Shown one piece after another: positions 8,278-18,046 of a stretch of 59,808 bases of DNA (its first letter is position 1; every line of letters begins with the position of its first letter). The position numbers and the translations under genes were made by a program. The stretch covers positions 1 to 59,808 of the forward strand of contig CALUTL010000012.1 in NCBI GenBank assembly GCA_944323655.1. The letters are read 5' to 3'. Source of the stretch: Candidatus Gastranaerophilales bacterium (GTDB lineage: Bacteria; Cyanobacteriota; Vampirovibrionia; Gastranaerophilales; Gastranaerophilaceae). A model generated the notes under the pieces. The model was not told where the DNA came from. It saw only the letters and a program-made list of their open reading frames with translations, and searched no databases.

Positions 8278-9867
8278 ATGATTACATTCGATAGTTTGAC
8301 CTTAAAAGCGTGGATTGAAGAAAATCGAGAATTTCTGACAGGTGCAAGAATCCAAAAAATTCAGCAGCCGACAAGAAAGGATTTTGTATTCACTATCCGC
8401 CAGAAAGGAGACAGCAGAAAACTTTATATAAATATCAATCCGCAATTTCATCACGTCTGCTTTATGAGCAAAGAAAACGAAGCAAAAAGGCTTATTGAAA
8501 TTCCGCAAAAGCCCCCGATGTTTTGCATGCTTCTTAGAAAATATTTTGAAAATGCCGTGATTGCCCAAGTTAACCAGCCGCCTTACGAAAGAATCTTGGA
8601 ATTTTACATCGAAACTTTTAATGAGCTTTCAGAGAAAATTTACCTTTGTCTTGCAATCGAACTGATGGGAAAACATTCAAACGTAATTTTGTACAACCAC
8701 GACACAAATATAATTCTTGGATGCGCGCATAATGTCGGTACAGAAAAAAGCAGAGAACGAGAAATGGCTGGAACCCTTCCGTATATTTATCCGCCAAAAC
8801 AATTCAAAAATGATATCTTAACCTACAACGGCGAAATTGATTATAAAACTTTATCAAAAGATTTTTTCTGGTTCTCAAAGGCTTTCTCCTCTCAAGTAAA
8901 AAATTGCACTTTAACAGAACTAAGAGATTTTGTACAGCTTAAAAACTTGTCGCCCGCAATCGGGAAAGATTACAGAGAATATTCGCTTTTTTCAAAACTT
9001 CTTCCGGAATTTATCCTGCAAAAATCTGTGAACGAAATGCTTGATAATTATTACTCTTTTTACCAAGCAGAAGATAAGTTTAAAAACTTGGAATCGCACC
9101 TTTTGTCACTTGCAGTTGCAAAACTTAAAAAACACAAAAACTCCATCGAAAAAATGCAAGCCCAGCTTTTGGAGATAGAAAACTCAAATCAATACAGGCT
9201 TTACGGCGATTTGATTATGGCAAATCTTTACAACCTTAAAGATTTTACCTCAACAATTGAAGTTTTTGACTACGAAAATAACCAAAACATAACTATTGAA
9301 CTTGACGATACAAAAACATTAAAAGATAATGCCAATAATTTCTACAAGCTTTACAACAAGTCAAAAACAAAAAAATCCAAGCTTTCCGAACTTATCGAAG
9401 AAGCCAGAAATAACATAAAATATTTAAACGAAGTAATTTACACAATTGAAAGCTCCGAAGAAATTGAAAATTTAATAGAAATAAAAGATGAGCTTGAACC
9501 GGAAAACACAGTAAAAGAAAAACACAAAAAAGCCATGTTACCGGAAGAAATTGAGCTTGAGGGGTTTAAAGTTTATATCGGCAAGAACAACCGCCAAAAC
9601 GATTACATTGTTTCAAAGCTCGCAAAAGATGAGGACTACTGGTTCCACACAAAAGACTGCGCAGGTTCTCATGTACTTTTAAAATGCCAATCGCCGACAG
9701 ACAAACTTTTACTTGAATGCGCAAAAATTGCAAAAAAATATTCTTCAGCCTCCGCCTCATCAAAAGTCGGAATCATTTACACCAAACGCAAAAATTTAAG
9801 GAAACCGCCTGCCGCAAATTTAGGCTACGTAACTTACAAAAACGAAAAAGAAATAATCATTGATTAA
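8278..9867 (+). CDS. rqcH: NFACT-family ribosome quality control protein (RqcH/FbpA/YloA)
   Basis: The 529-residue protein has an NFACT-N domain (about 1-260), a long coiled coil (about 270-430, LKKHKNSIEKMQAQLLEIE) and a C-terminal NFACT-R domain with the family hallmark DYWFHTKDCAGSHVLLK near residue 460. Family members bind stalled 50S subunits carrying peptidyl-tRNA and add alanine tails. In Gram-positives the same protein was named a fibronectin-binding protein. It is slightly shorter than B. subtilis RqcH (570). No strong ribosome site precedes the ATG. A TATAAT hexamer ends 3 nt upstream, and the stop of the upstream gene is 4 bp away, so coupling is likely. Confidence 0.9.
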   Translation: MITFDSLTLKAWIEENREFLTGARIQKIQQPTRKDFVFTIRQKGDSRKLYININPQFHHVCFMSKENEAKRLIEIPQKPPMFCMLLRKYFENAVIAQVNQPPYERILEFYIETFNELSEKIYLCLAIELMGKHSNVILYNHDTNIILGCAHNVGTEKSREREMAGTLPYIYPPKQFKNDILTYNGEIDYKTLSKDFFWFSKAFSSQVKNCTLTELRDFVQLKNLSPAIGKDYREYSLFSKLLPEFILQKSVNEMLDNYYSFYQAEDKFKNLESHLLSLAVAKLKKHKNSIEKMQAQLLEIENSNQYRLYGDLIMANLYNLKDFTSTIEVFDYENNQNITIELDDTKTLKDNANNFYKLYNKSKTKKSKLSELIEEARNNIKYLNEVIYTIESSEEIENLIEIKDELEPENTVKEKHKKAMLPEEIELEGFKVYIGKNNRQNDYIVSKLAKDEDYWFHTKDCAGSHVLLKCQSPTDKLLLECAKIAKKYSSASASSKVGIIYTKRKNLRKPPAANLGYVTYKNEKEIIID

Positions 9868-10019
9868 TCACAGTGATAAGAAACGCTTATTTCCAAAGAA
9901 TCTTCATTAACTTTCACAACCGCCCATCTTAAAGGTATAATACCTTTTGAACGAAGGATATTTATAATTTCATTGTTATCTGTAGTAAAAGGAATTTTTA
10001 TAATATCAGATTTAATCAT
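9864..10019 (-). CDS. Small protein, 51 residues
   Basis: A short minus-strand gene starts at ATG 10019 behind a clear ribosome site (aggaaaa) and ends inside the last codons of rqcH, a 4-bp convergent overlap. The product runs from MIKSDIIKIPFTTDNNEI to SVSYHCD and looks like a small alpha/beta fold with no signal peptide. A leucine-arginine-tryptophan patch (IIPLRWAVVKV) suggests a compact core. I do not recognise it. The good ribosome site and coding-like composition argue that it is real. Confidence 0.55.
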   Translation of the reverse strand: MIKSDIIKIPFTTDNNEIINILRSKGIIPLRWAVVKVNEDSLEISVSYHCD

Positions 10020-10110
10020 AATTTTCCTAATAATTATTCAACCCCAAATCGGTTAAAAACGTAACTTAAAAGCAAATTCAAAAAATGTGAGCAAAGTTTG
10101 ATCCCAAACT

Positions 10111-10378
10111 GGTACAAGTTCCAATCGGCTATAAGCCGATAAAGGGACTTTGCTTAGCCGTGGGTGAGGATGGGATATCCGAACCTTACGGATAAGTATG
10201 CCGCAGGCTAACCCTGTTTTTGCGAACAGGCATGAGCAAAAACTGGTACAAGTTCCAATCGGCTATAAGCCGATAAAGGGACTTTGCTTAGCCGTGGGTG
10301 AGGATGGGATATCCGAACCTTACGGATAAGTATGCCGCAGGCTAACCCTGTTTTTGCGAACAGGCATGAGCAAAAACT
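10111..10378. repeat. Two tandem 134-bp repeats carrying the 3' end of tRNA-Thr
   Basis: Units 10111-10244 and 10245-10378 are essentially identical. A third, partial copy starts at 10379 and runs into the tRNA-Thr gene. Each unit holds a 17-bp segment (10134-10150, 10268-10284) identical to the 3' end of the tRNA, from discriminator base to T arm (10402-10418), preceded by the same flank (ggtacaagttccaatcggc). Each also contains hairpins: ATCGGCT/AGCCGAT, TATCCG/CGGATA and CCTGTT/AACAGG, inside a longer TTAGCC/GGCTAA pairing. The region 10020-10401 has no credible gene. Confidence 0.85.
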
Positions 10379-10401
10379 GGTACAAGTTCCAATCGGCAAT
10401 C

Positions 10402-10474
10402 AGCCGATAAAGGGACTTGAACCCTTGACCTACTCATTACGAATGAGTTGCTCTACCAACTGAGCTATATCGGC
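10402..10474 (-). tRNA. tRNA-Thr (anticodon CGU)
   Basis: A complete cloverleaf can be drawn on the minus strand: acceptor GCCGATA/TATCGGC with discriminator T, a D arm with AGCTCAGTTGGTAGAGC, anticodon stem ACTCA/TGAGT with loop TTCGTAA (anticodon CGT) and T arm AAGGGTTCAAGTCCCTT. The length is 73 nt and CCA is not encoded. Just 3' of it the acceptor strand can also pair with a downstream GCCGAT, giving an alternative hairpin. The tandem repeats lie immediately downstream. Confidence 0.95.
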
Positions 10475-10535
10475 TTGCCTATTAAATTTTCAAATCTCAC
10501 AAAATCAGCCGCAAAAGCGACATGACATATTTATT

Positions 10536-12380
10536 CTACTCCACAGTAACCGATTTTGCAAGGTTTCTTGGCTGATCGACGTCTTTGCCTAAAAATTCCG
10601 CTATATAATAAGCCAAAAGCTGCAACGGAACAATTGCCACAAGCGGAGAAAATACTTCTTCGACATCCGGAACTCTTATTATATTTTCAAACAAATCATC
10701 AAGCTTTTCGTCTTTTGAATTTGTAAGTGCAATCATTCTGGCATTACGTGCTTTTGCTTCTTCACTGTTTGAAAGAAGTTTTTCAAAAACACAACCCTTC
10801 ATCAATATTGATAATACCGGCATGGTTTCATCCAACATCGCAATCGGCCCGTGCTTAAGTTCACCTGCTGGATATCCGGTTGCATTTATGTAGCTGATTT
10901 CTTTAAGCTTCAGGGCCCCTTCAAGTGCTGTCGGATAATTTATACCTCTTGCAACAAAAATAAAATCTTTAGTTGAGGAATAAACTTTTGCGCATTTTTG
11001 AATACTATCGGTATTGGCTAAAATCTGCTCAATTTTCTGCGGAAGAAACATCAATTCAGTTTTCAGTTCCGTTAATTCGGCTTTAGGAGTGCTTTCCTTA
11101 ATTTCAGCCATATAAAGCGCTAAAAGATAAAATGCCATCAATTGAGCAGTATAAGATTTAGTCGCCGCAACAGAAACTTCAATTCCGGCATTAACCGGCA
11201 CAAGACTGTCAGCCTCACGAGCCATAGCACTATCAGGACGGTTCGTAATTATAAGAATATGAGATCCCTTAGCTTTTGCCTGCTTAATCGCCGTTAAAGT
11301 GTCTGCGGTTTCGCCTGACTGTGAAACTCCGATTACAAGAGTATGTTCATCCGTTACGTTACGGCGGTAAATGTATTCACTTGAAGCCTCTACGTCAACC
11401 GCAATTCCGCAATAATTCTCTATCACATATTTACCAATCATCGCAGCATGAAGTGAAGTTCCGCAAGCAATAATCTGAATTCTGTTTAATTTTTTCAAAG
11501 TTTCTTTGGTCAGTTTAACTTCATTCAAAATAATATCTTCATCAGGCGCATGAAGCTTTCCGACAAGAATATTTCTTATAACATCCGGTTGTTCATGGAT
11601 TTCTTTTAGCATATAGTGCTTATAACCCATTTTGCTTAATGCAACAGGCTCCCAAGGAAGAAGCTCTATTTTAGGCTTAATTTCATGCCCGTCAATGTCT
11701 GTTAATACCATTTTTTCAGGAGTTAAAACAGCCACCTGATTGTCGCTTAAATACATTGCTTTTTTAGTATGCTTAATAATTGCAGGAACATCAGATGCCG
11801 CAAAAAATTCTCCATCTCCGATTCCGACAAGCAAAGGTGCATTACGTTTTGTAAGTACAAGAGTATTTTTGCAATCATTATGCATTACGCAAAGAGCATA
11901 AGCACCTTCAATTTCTTTTGTAGCTTCTCTGACCGCTTTTGCGAGATCCTTTGTTTGTGCGTATTTTTGAGCAACCAAGTGTGCCACAACTTCCGTATCG
12001 GTTTGAGAGCGAAATACACAGCCTTTTCTTGTCAAATCTTCTCTTAACTCTTTATAATTTTCTATAATTCCGTTATGTACAATAACAAGATTACCGCAAT
12101 TACAAGTGTGAGGATGTGCGTTAATAACAGTCGGCGCCCCGTGTGTCGCCCAGCGGATATGACCGATTCCCATTGTTGATTTTTCAAATTCGCCTCTATG
12201 ATGCTGAAGCTCATCTCTTAAATTATTCAACTTACCGATTGCTTTATATACATTGATTTTATCATCGCACATAACCGCAACGCCTGATGAATCGTAACCT
12301 CTGTACTCAAGCTGTTCCAACCCGTCAACAAGAATATCCATTACGGATTTATAACCTACATATCCTACTATTCCGCACAT
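10536..12380 (-). CDS. glmS: Glutamine-fructose-6-phosphate aminotransferase (isomerising)
   Basis: GlmS makes glucosamine-6-phosphate for peptidoglycan and lipopolysaccharide. An upstream in-frame ATG exists at 12395, but I chose 12380 because the mature enzyme must begin Met-Cys (MCGIVGYVGY, catalytic Cys1) and a GGAGAG ribosome site sits 7 nt before it. The 614 residues comprise an N-terminal glutamine amidohydrolase domain (GIGHIRWATHG, TDTEVVAHLV) and two SIS sugar-isomerase domains (SQSGETADTLTA; GELKHGPIAML), ending in KSVTVE. No glmS ribozyme core is visible upstream. The nanE and ROK kinase genes elsewhere in the window act in adjacent amino-sugar chemistry. Confidence 0.97.
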   Translation of the reverse strand: MCGIVGYVGYKSVMDILVDGLEQLEYRGYDSSGVAVMCDDKINVYKAIGKLNNLRDELQHHRGEFEKSTMGIGHIRWATHGAPTVINAHPHTCNCGNLVIVHNGIIENYKELREDLTRKGCVFRSQTDTEVVAHLVAQKYAQTKDLAKAVREATKEIEGAYALCVMHNDCKNTLVLTKRNAPLLVGIGDGEFFAASDVPAIIKHTKKAMYLSDNQVAVLTPEKMVLTDIDGHEIKPKIELLPWEPVALSKMGYKHYMLKEIHEQPDVIRNILVGKLHAPDEDIILNEVKLTKETLKKLNRIQIIACGTSLHAAMIGKYVIENYCGIAVDVEASSEYIYRRNVTDEHTLVIGVSQSGETADTLTAIKQAKAKGSHILIITNRPDSAMAREADSLVPVNAGIEVSVAATKSYTAQLMAFYLLALYMAEIKESTPKAELTELKTELMFLPQKIEQILANTDSIQKCAKVYSSTKDFIFVARGINYPTALEGALKLKEISYINATGYPAGELKHGPIAMLDETMPVLSILMKGCVFEKLLSNSEEAKARNARMIALTNSKDEKLDDLFENIIRVPDVEEVFSPLVAIVPLQLLAYYIAEFLGKDVDQPRNLAKSVTVE

Positions 12381-12498
12381 ATTTGTTCTCTCCAAAAAAA
12401 TATCGTCTGTAAAATTAATTATAACATCAAAATTATGTTTTTTAATTACGTTTATAAAAGTTTTACATCAAAATTTAACAGTAATGTAAAATAGAAAA

Positions 12499-13173
12499 TT
12501 AATGTAAACAAGCACTTATTTTATCAAAGAAAACTCTTGAAGCATCAAGTGCAACATTCATAGATTCTTGAGCCAACAGAGGCCATTTGGCTTTATTATT
12601 TTTTGTCGGAAATTCCGTGTTTTTCACATAATCAACAACACTCATAAAAATATCGTCAAAACTATCCGTTTTAAATTCTATCGGAGTTTTTTGTGCATTT
12701 TTAATAAAAGTATCCTGATTTTCAAAAACGTAATATTCAAACTGTTCATGCATTTTCTTATCACGCCATTTTTGGAGAATATTTCCTCTCTGCACGTGAA
12801 GCCCTACGCTCATATCATCAAGAAAATGCTTAGCACGACCTGCCTCATCCATCATTTCACTGTAACGGCAATATTTTTTTGCCTCCGCAAAATTACTCAT
12901 GTGTTCATTAAATTTAGACCTTGCATTATGCAAACCATCAAAATCAAAAAAGCTTTCTCTTACCCTTAACAATGTCCTGTCAGGATAGTAAAAATGCGTA
13001 TTACAATGAAACCCGCACTCCTCAAAATCAGGTTTTTCTACCGCATATTTTAAAATCGGGGTATATTTTTGAAGCTTGGGGTATTCTTCTTTTATAAGCT
13101 TTTCGGCTATTTTTCTATGGGTTTCCGCTTTCAATCCGAAATTTACACCGCTTTGAATTTTTGTTGTTCTCAT
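12499..13173 (-). CDS. Putative zinc-dependent phospholipase C-like protein
   Basis: The 224-residue protein contains the spaced His/Asp pattern of the zinc-dependent phospholipase C/alpha-toxin fold: ETHRKIAEKLI near residue 17, KPDFEECGFHCNTHFYYPD near residue 47 and AKHFLDDMSVGLHVQ near residue 113. There is no export signal. The N-terminus instead has SGVNFGLKAETH, reminiscent of the short S-F-x-[GS] element of other proteins here. The lipase assignment rests on the motif pattern only, and activity is unproven. A TAACAT hexamer lies 6 nt before the ATG with a TTGTGG box 17 bp further upstream and no ribosome site, so it is probably leaderless. Confidence 0.55.
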   Translation of the reverse strand: MRTTKIQSGVNFGLKAETHRKIAEKLIKEEYPKLQKYTPILKYAVEKPDFEECGFHCNTHFYYPDRTLLRVRESFFDFDGLHNARSKFNEHMSNFAEAKKYCRYSEMMDEAGRAKHFLDDMSVGLHVQRGNILQKWRDKKMHEQFEYYVFENQDTFIKNAQKTPIEFKTDSFDDIFMSVVDYVKNTEFPTKNNKAKWPLLAQESMNVALDASRVFFDKISACLH

Positions 13174-13235
13174 ACAACAATGTTACATCTGTTTTTAATA
13201 TTCCACAAATTGTTAATAAAATAACTTTACATATG

Positions 13236-13264
13236 AAAAAGCCCTCAATTAAGAGGGCCTTTTC
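13236..13264 (-). terminator. Terminator of clpB
   Basis: GCCCTC-AATTAA-GAGGGC has an A run on its left side (a T run on the minus strand) and lies just after the clpB stop. Confidence 0.85.
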
Positions 13265-13270
13265 ATTAAG

Positions 13271-15886
13271 TTAAACATTTTCAGCAGGCATTCGCTCAAA
13301 TTTAATCTCGTCATTTTCGACATCAATTTTTACTTTATCTCCGCTTAGGAAATTCTGCGAAAGAATCATTTTCGATAACGGGTTTTCAACCATCTGACGA
13401 ATTACACGTTTCAGCGGTCTTGCGCCGTATACAGGGTTGTAACCTCTTGTTGCAAGAAATTCTTTTGCATCATCCGTCACTTCAAGCTCTAATTCCTGAT
13501 CTTTCAAAAGTCTTCTTAAATAATCCATTTGAATATCGACAATTTTTGACAAATCCTGTAAAGTCAAAGCTTTAAAGAAAATCGTTTCATCAATTCTGTT
13601 TAAAAACTCAGGTTTAAACCGACTTCTTAATACATTCATGACTTTTTCTTTTGTTTCGTCAAATTCTGAAGGCGACATCATGTTATTTAAGGTATTTTCA
13701 AGGATTATATCGCTTCCTATGTTTGAGGTCATAATTATCAAGGTATTTTTAAAGTCGACCGTTCTTCCTTTTGAATCAGTTAAACGTCCATCATCAAAGA
13801 TTTGAAGCATTATGTTGAATACGTCAGGATGAGCCTTTTCAATTTCATCAAAGAGCACGACTGAATAAGGTTTTCTTCTGACAGCCTCTGTTAGTTGTCC
13901 GCCTTCTTCATAACCTACATATCCGGGAGGCGCACCAACAAGTCTTGCTACATTATGCTTTTCCATATACTCAGACATATCAATTCTAATCAAAGCATCT
14001 TCATCATTAAACATAAATTCGGCTAAAGACTTTGCAAGTTCGGTCTTACCTACCCCCGTCGGCCCTAAGAAAAGGAATGTACCTATCGGACGCTTCGGAT
14101 CTTTTAAGCCTGATCTTGCCCTGCGGATTGCATCTGAAACCGTTTCTACCGCTTCGTCTTGTCCTATCAGACGCTTGTGCAAAATGTCTTCCATATTTAC
14201 TAACTTCTGTTTTTCGCTTTCTACAAGTTTATTTACTGGAATTCCTGTCCATTTGCTTACGACATTTGCGATATCTTCTTCGTCTATTTCTTCTTTCAAA
14301 AGTTTGTTTTCTGTTTTTTCTTTTGACTGGCATGCTTTTAATTGTTTTTCAAGTTCCAGCAATTTGCCGTACTTCAATTCTGCTGCTGTCTGCAAGTCTG
14401 TGTTTCTTTCTGCTTCTTCTATTTTTTTCTTAACTTGATCTATTTCATCTTTTATTGCAGCCTCTCCTGTAATTGAAGCCTTCTCTTTTTCCCATTGAAC
14501 TTTAAGGGTATTAATTTTACCTTCTAAATTTTCAATCTGTTTTGAAATATCATCAACTTTTGCTTTCGCTTCGTCGGAAGTTTCTTTTTTCAAAGCTTCT
14601 CTTTCTATTTCAAGCTGAATTTTCTGACGCATCATCGCATCAATTTCTTCAGGCATGGAATCTATTTCTATACGTAAAGAGGATGCCGCTTCATCAATTA
14701 AGTCAATCGCTTTATCCGGTAAAAATCTGTCTGTTATATATCTATCGGACAATTTTGCAGCCTGAATAAGAGCACTATCTAATATACGAATTCCGTGGTG
14801 AACTTCGTATTTTTCTTTTAAACCTCTTAATATACTAATCGTATCTTCCACTGAAGGCTCGTCAACAAGTACGGGCTGAAATCTTCTTTCTAATGCAGGG
14901 TCTTTTTCAATATATTTTCTGTATTCGTTAATCGTAGTCGCTCCGATTGTTCTTAAAACACCTCTTGCAAGCATCGGTTTTAAGAGGTTTCCCGCATCCA
15001 TTGAACCTTCTGTGGCTCCTGCACCGACTACAGTGTGTAATTCATCAATAAACATAACAATCTCGCCGTTTGAGTCTTCGACCTCTTTTAATACGGCTTT
15101 CAAACGTTCTTCAAATTCACCTCTGAATTTTGCACCTGCAACCAAAGCACCCATATCAAGCGATACAAGTTTTACATCCTTCAAACTTTCAGGAACGTCC
15201 CCTCTTACAATTCTTTGTGCCAAACCTTCCACTATCGCAGTTTTACCAACACCAGGCTCACCTATTAAAACAGGGTTGTTTTTAGTTCTTCTGTTTAATA
15301 CCTGAATAATCCGTCTAACTTCTTCATCTCGGCCGATTACAGGATCTAATTTTCCTTTTCTTGCAAGCGCTGTCAAATCTGTTGAATATTTTTCCAACGC
15401 TTTCATATTTTCTTCTGCATTTTTATTATCCACTTTTTTATTTCCTCTTATTTTCTTCATCGCACCCAAAACTTTGTTTGTGTCAACACCAAAACTTTTT
15501 AAAATACTTTGAATATTGCTGTTATCAAGTTTTGTCATCGCAAGCAGAATTGATTCTATGCTTACGAACTCGTCCTTCATTTCTGCCGACTGCTGCTCTG
15601 CTATATCCAAAAGCCTGTAAGTCTGGTTTGAAAGAAACATCTGCTGAGCGTTAACGGGCCCTGAAATTTTCGGAAATGAGTTTACAGCCCCAACAATTTT
15701 GTCGATGAAAGATTGATTTAAAAGCTTTAATTCTGTCAGGTAATCTTTTATAATCCCGTTATCCTTAATCATTGCAAGCATAATATGCTCCGGCTGAAGC
15801 TCTGAATTGCTGTGAGAATTCATAATCGCACTTGCAGATGACAAAATCTCCTGAGAATAATTGGTAAATTTATTAATATCTGCCAT
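13271..15886 (-). CDS. clpB: ClpB disaggregase (Hsp100 AAA+ chaperone)
   Basis: ClpB pulls proteins out of aggregates together with DnaK. At 871 residues it has the full ClpB layout: a double Clp-N repeat (1-150), AAA-1 with Walker [14 protein letters not shown] near residue 206 and Walker B VMFIDELH, a long coiled-coil middle domain (about 400-530, which separates ClpB from ClpC/ClpA), AAA-2 with [19 protein letters not shown] near residue 605, and a D2-small domain. A ribosome site (aaggag) precedes the ATG. A perfect 7-bp-arm palindrome lies 29 bp upstream and may be the stress operator. It is transcribed alone and ends at a strong terminator. Confidence 0.97.
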   Translation of the reverse strand: MADINKFTNYSQEILSSASAIMNSHSNSELQPEHIMLAMIKDNGIIKDYLTELKLLNQSFIDKIVGAVNSFPKISGPVNAQQMFLSNQTYRLLDIAEQQSAEMKDEFVSIESILLAMTKLDNSNIQSILKSFGVDTNKVLGAMKKIRGNKKVDNKNAEENMKALEKYSTDLTALARKGKLDPVIGRDEEVRRIIQVLNRRTKNNPVLIGEPGVGKTAIVEGLAQRIVRGDVPESLKDVKLVSLDMGALVAGAKFRGEFEERLKAVLKEVEDSNGEIVMFIDELHTVVGAGATEGSMDAGNLLKPMLARGVLRTIGATTINEYRKYIEKDPALERRFQPVLVDEPSVEDTISILRGLKEKYEVHHGIRILDSALIQAAKLSDRYITDRFLPDKAIDLIDEAASSLRIEIDSMPEEIDAMMRQKIQLEIEREALKKETSDEAKAKVDDISKQIENLEGKINTLKVQWEKEKASITGEAAIKDEIDQVKKKIEEAERNTDLQTAAELKYGKLLELEKQLKACQSKEKTENKLLKEEIDEEDIANVVSKWTGIPVNKLVESEKQKLVNMEDILHKRLIGQDEAVETVSDAIRRARSGLKDPKRPIGTFLFLGPTGVGKTELAKSLAEFMFNDEDALIRIDMSEYMEKHNVARLVGAPPGYVGYEEGGQLTEAVRRKPYSVVLFDEIEKAHPDVFNIMLQIFDDGRLTDSKGRTVDFKNTLIIMTSNIGSDIILENTLNNMMSPSEFDETKEKVMNVLRSRFKPEFLNRIDETIFFKALTLQDLSKIVDIQMDYLRRLLKDQELELEVTDDAKEFLATRGYNPVYGARPLKRVIRQMVENPLSKMILSQNFLSGDKVKIDVENDEIKFERMPAENV

Positions 15887-15914
15887 AAAATCAACTCCTT
15901 TTTACGAAAAATTC

Positions 15915-15932
15915 TATAGGTGCTAACCTATA
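15915..15932 (-). promoter_or_regulatory. Palindrome upstream of clpB, candidate operator
   Basis: TATAGGT-GCTA-ACCTATA is a perfect inverted repeat with 7-bp arms, 29 bp before the clpB start. It is neither CIRCE (TTAGCACTC arms) nor a CtsR or HspR box as I know them. Confidence 0.4.
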
Positions 15933-16005
15933 TTCTTATTTTAACGTTGATTTTTAAAAAGTCATTGAAATTAATCTTTAATTAATTATTTAATTTGTAA
16001 AAAAT

Positions 16006-16034
16006 TTGCCATTGGTTAAGATTAATGCTACAAA
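16006..16034 (+). promoter_or_regulatory. Promoter of the GH38 gene, leaderless arrangement
   Basis: TTGCCA (16006-16011), a 17-bp spacer and TACAAA (16029-16034) are followed by only 6 nt before the ATG at 16041. No ribosome site is present. The -10 box is weak at its last base. Confidence 0.35.
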
Positions 16035-16040
16035 TTAATT

Positions 16041-18044
16041 ATGAAAAAGACGGTTATTGCATATTTACACACCCATTGGGACAGAGAATGGTACAGAGAA
16101 TTTGAAGTATTCAGACTCAGGCTTTTAAGGGTTTTTGATAATGTGCTTGAGATGCTTGAGAATAACAAAATCCCGTCATTCTATTTTGACGGACAAGTTG
16201 CGGCACTTTTAGACTACCTTGAAATTCGTCCTGAAAAAGAATACCTAGTAAGAAAACTCATTAAAGAAAAGAAACTTTTCATAGGGCCGTTTTACTGCCT
16301 TATTGACGAATATTTAACCGACCGCACTGTCTTTGAAAAAAATATTGAAATAGGGTTGAAAATTGCAAAAGACTTCGGCTGCGAAGACTTTATCGGATAT
16401 TTTGCAGACACCTTCGGACATAGCAAAAATATTCCGCCGATTGTTAAAGAATACGGAATTGATAAAATTATGGTCTGGCGAGGAGTTCCTGACTTGCCCT
16501 CTGAATTTATCTTCAATGGCGTAAATACCGTAAACCTTGTAAGAGGTTACTTTATGGACATTTTTTCAAGCTCCAAAACTATTGAAGAAAAAGCAGAATT
16601 TTTAAAAGACAATTTAGATAAAATTGCCCAAAAATCAGGCGATTACCTACTTTTACCAATTGGCGCAGATCATCTTGGTGTAGAACCTGATATAACGGAA
16701 CAAATTTCTGCCGTAAATAATCTGCTCCAAGATTACGAGATTAAATTATCCAATCCTTTTGAGTATTTTGATTTGGTATTTTCAGACTTATACAAAAGCG
16801 AAGAAGGTAAAACCGTTCGTGCGCTTGACGGAGCTGAAATTCCCGAATGGAATGATGAATTAAGAGATAATTCCAAAACTTTTATTCTCCCGGGCTGCTA
16901 CTCTGCAAGAATAAGACTAAAGCAATACCGTGCAGAAGCCTCTTACAGACTACAACAAGCAGACAAACTTCAAAAATACTTAAACGCAAATTACAACTCA
17001 ATAATTGAATACGCTTACAAACTTCTAATTCAAAATCAGGCACACGACAGCATTTGCGGATGCTCTACGGATGATGTTCACCTTGAAAACATTACAAGAT
17101 ATGAAAAAATTATCCAAATAGCAAACACAATTATTGAAGAATTGCGTCTTAATTATCCGCAAGCTGAAGATTTAATTAAAAACAGCGGTTTTGGCTTCCG
17201 CGCAACAGAACCTGAAAACGGATTTGACGTAATTTCAACCTATAAAAGTTTTGACAGCAAAATTCTATATGATACTCAAAAAATCCCTGTCACCGAAGAC
17301 TTACAAGACATATACACACTTAGAAAACACCCCTCAACAGTGCCGGAAGCAGAAATTAATATTTCAGCTGACACCATTAATATAAACGGCATTCAAATAA
17401 GTTTTCACAGATGCCGTGACTTTGGAGATACTTACAATTTCGGCCCCTTAAGAGATGACAGCGGAGAAGCGGCTGTTTTTACAGAAATCGCCAGAATTAA
17501 AGAACACGACGCTTTTCTTATTAAGTCAAACTTTTTTAACATAGTTTTAACAAGAACCGCAAGCCTTATAAACTTTAGAATTGAATGGGTAAACCAATTT
17601 ACAAACATGCTTTGGCAGGCAAAGATTAAGCTTCCGAATCCCGTAACAAAAACTTACTCTGAAGATATGGATTCAATAATAGAAAGAACTTTCGATCCGT
17701 ATTATGATATCCGCCAGCATTTTCCAACTACAAAAGGAATCGAAACCAAAACAAACTTTGCACCAATGCAAAGATACGTAGGCGCACAAAGAGTGGGGAT
17801 TATTACCAAAGGCTTAACCGAATATGAAGTAAAAGATAACTCAATATTAATAACTCTTTTAAGAAGTGTCGGAATAATTTCAAACCCAAAGAACACAACC
17901 CGCTCAACCCCTGCCGGCCCGCCAATAGAAGTACCCGGAGCACAACAACTCGGACTTAACATAGTAGAATTTGCCGTCGGAACCTTTGAACCTAATGAAT
18001 ATTTGGACAAAGTACACGAAATTTATCCGCAAATAGTTAAATAA
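16041..18044 (+). CDS. Glycoside hydrolase family 38 alpha-mannosidase
   Basis: The 667-residue protein has the GH38 catalytic signature. HTHWDREWYREF (His10, His12 and Asp14 region) and the nucleophile Asp123 in YFADTFGHS mark the zinc active site, and NQAHDSICGCSTDDVH near residue 333 adds the remaining histidine ligand. There is no signal peptide, so it would act on mannosides in the cytoplasm. It is clearly shorter than MngB-type enzymes (about 870), with a reduced C-terminal beta region. A promoter-like pair with no ribosome site precedes it. Immediately after its stop comes a dispersed repeat element and then the tail of a second GH38 gene, implying a former tandem pair. Confidence 0.88.
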   Translation: MKKTVIAYLHTHWDREWYREFEVFRLRLLRVFDNVLEMLENNKIPSFYFDGQVAALLDYLEIRPEKEYLVRKLIKEKKLFIGPFYCLIDEYLTDRTVFEKNIEIGLKIAKDFGCEDFIGYFADTFGHSKNIPPIVKEYGIDKIMVWRGVPDLPSEFIFNGVNTVNLVRGYFMDIFSSSKTIEEKAEFLKDNLDKIAQKSGDYLLLPIGADHLGVEPDITEQISAVNNLLQDYEIKLSNPFEYFDLVFSDLYKSEEGKTVRALDGAEIPEWNDELRDNSKTFILPGCYSARIRLKQYRAEASYRLQQADKLQKYLNANYNSIIEYAYKLLIQNQAHDSICGCSTDDVHLENITRYEKIIQIANTIIEELRLNYPQAEDLIKNSGFGFRATEPENGFDVISTYKSFDSKILYDTQKIPVTEDLQDIYTLRKHPSTVPEAEINISADTININGIQISFHRCRDFGDTYNFGPLRDDSGEAAVFTEIARIKEHDAFLIKSNFFNIVLTRTASLINFRIEWVNQFTNMLWQAKIKLPNPVTKTYSEDMDSIIERTFDPYYDIRQHFPTTKGIETKTNFAPMQRYVGAQRVGIITKGLTEYEVKDNSILITLLRSVGIISNPKNTTRSTPAGPPIEVPGAQQLGLNIVEFAVGTFEPNEYLDKVHEIYPQIVK

Positions 18045-18046
18045 GA

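Noticed and set aside
10208-10399. Minus-strand open frame across the tandem repeats
   Set aside because: It is a product of the repeat itself: its two halves are the same sequence read twice. It has no ribosome site, and its composition follows the hairpins instead of codon use.
10536-12395. Longer glmS start at 12395
   Set aside because: The enzyme needs Cys next to the initiator Met; ATG 12380 gives MCGIVGY and has a ribosome site at the right distance.
12381-12498. glmS ribozyme upstream of glmS
   Set aside because: No AGCGCC core or pseudoknot arrangement of the ribozyme is present, and the leader is too short.
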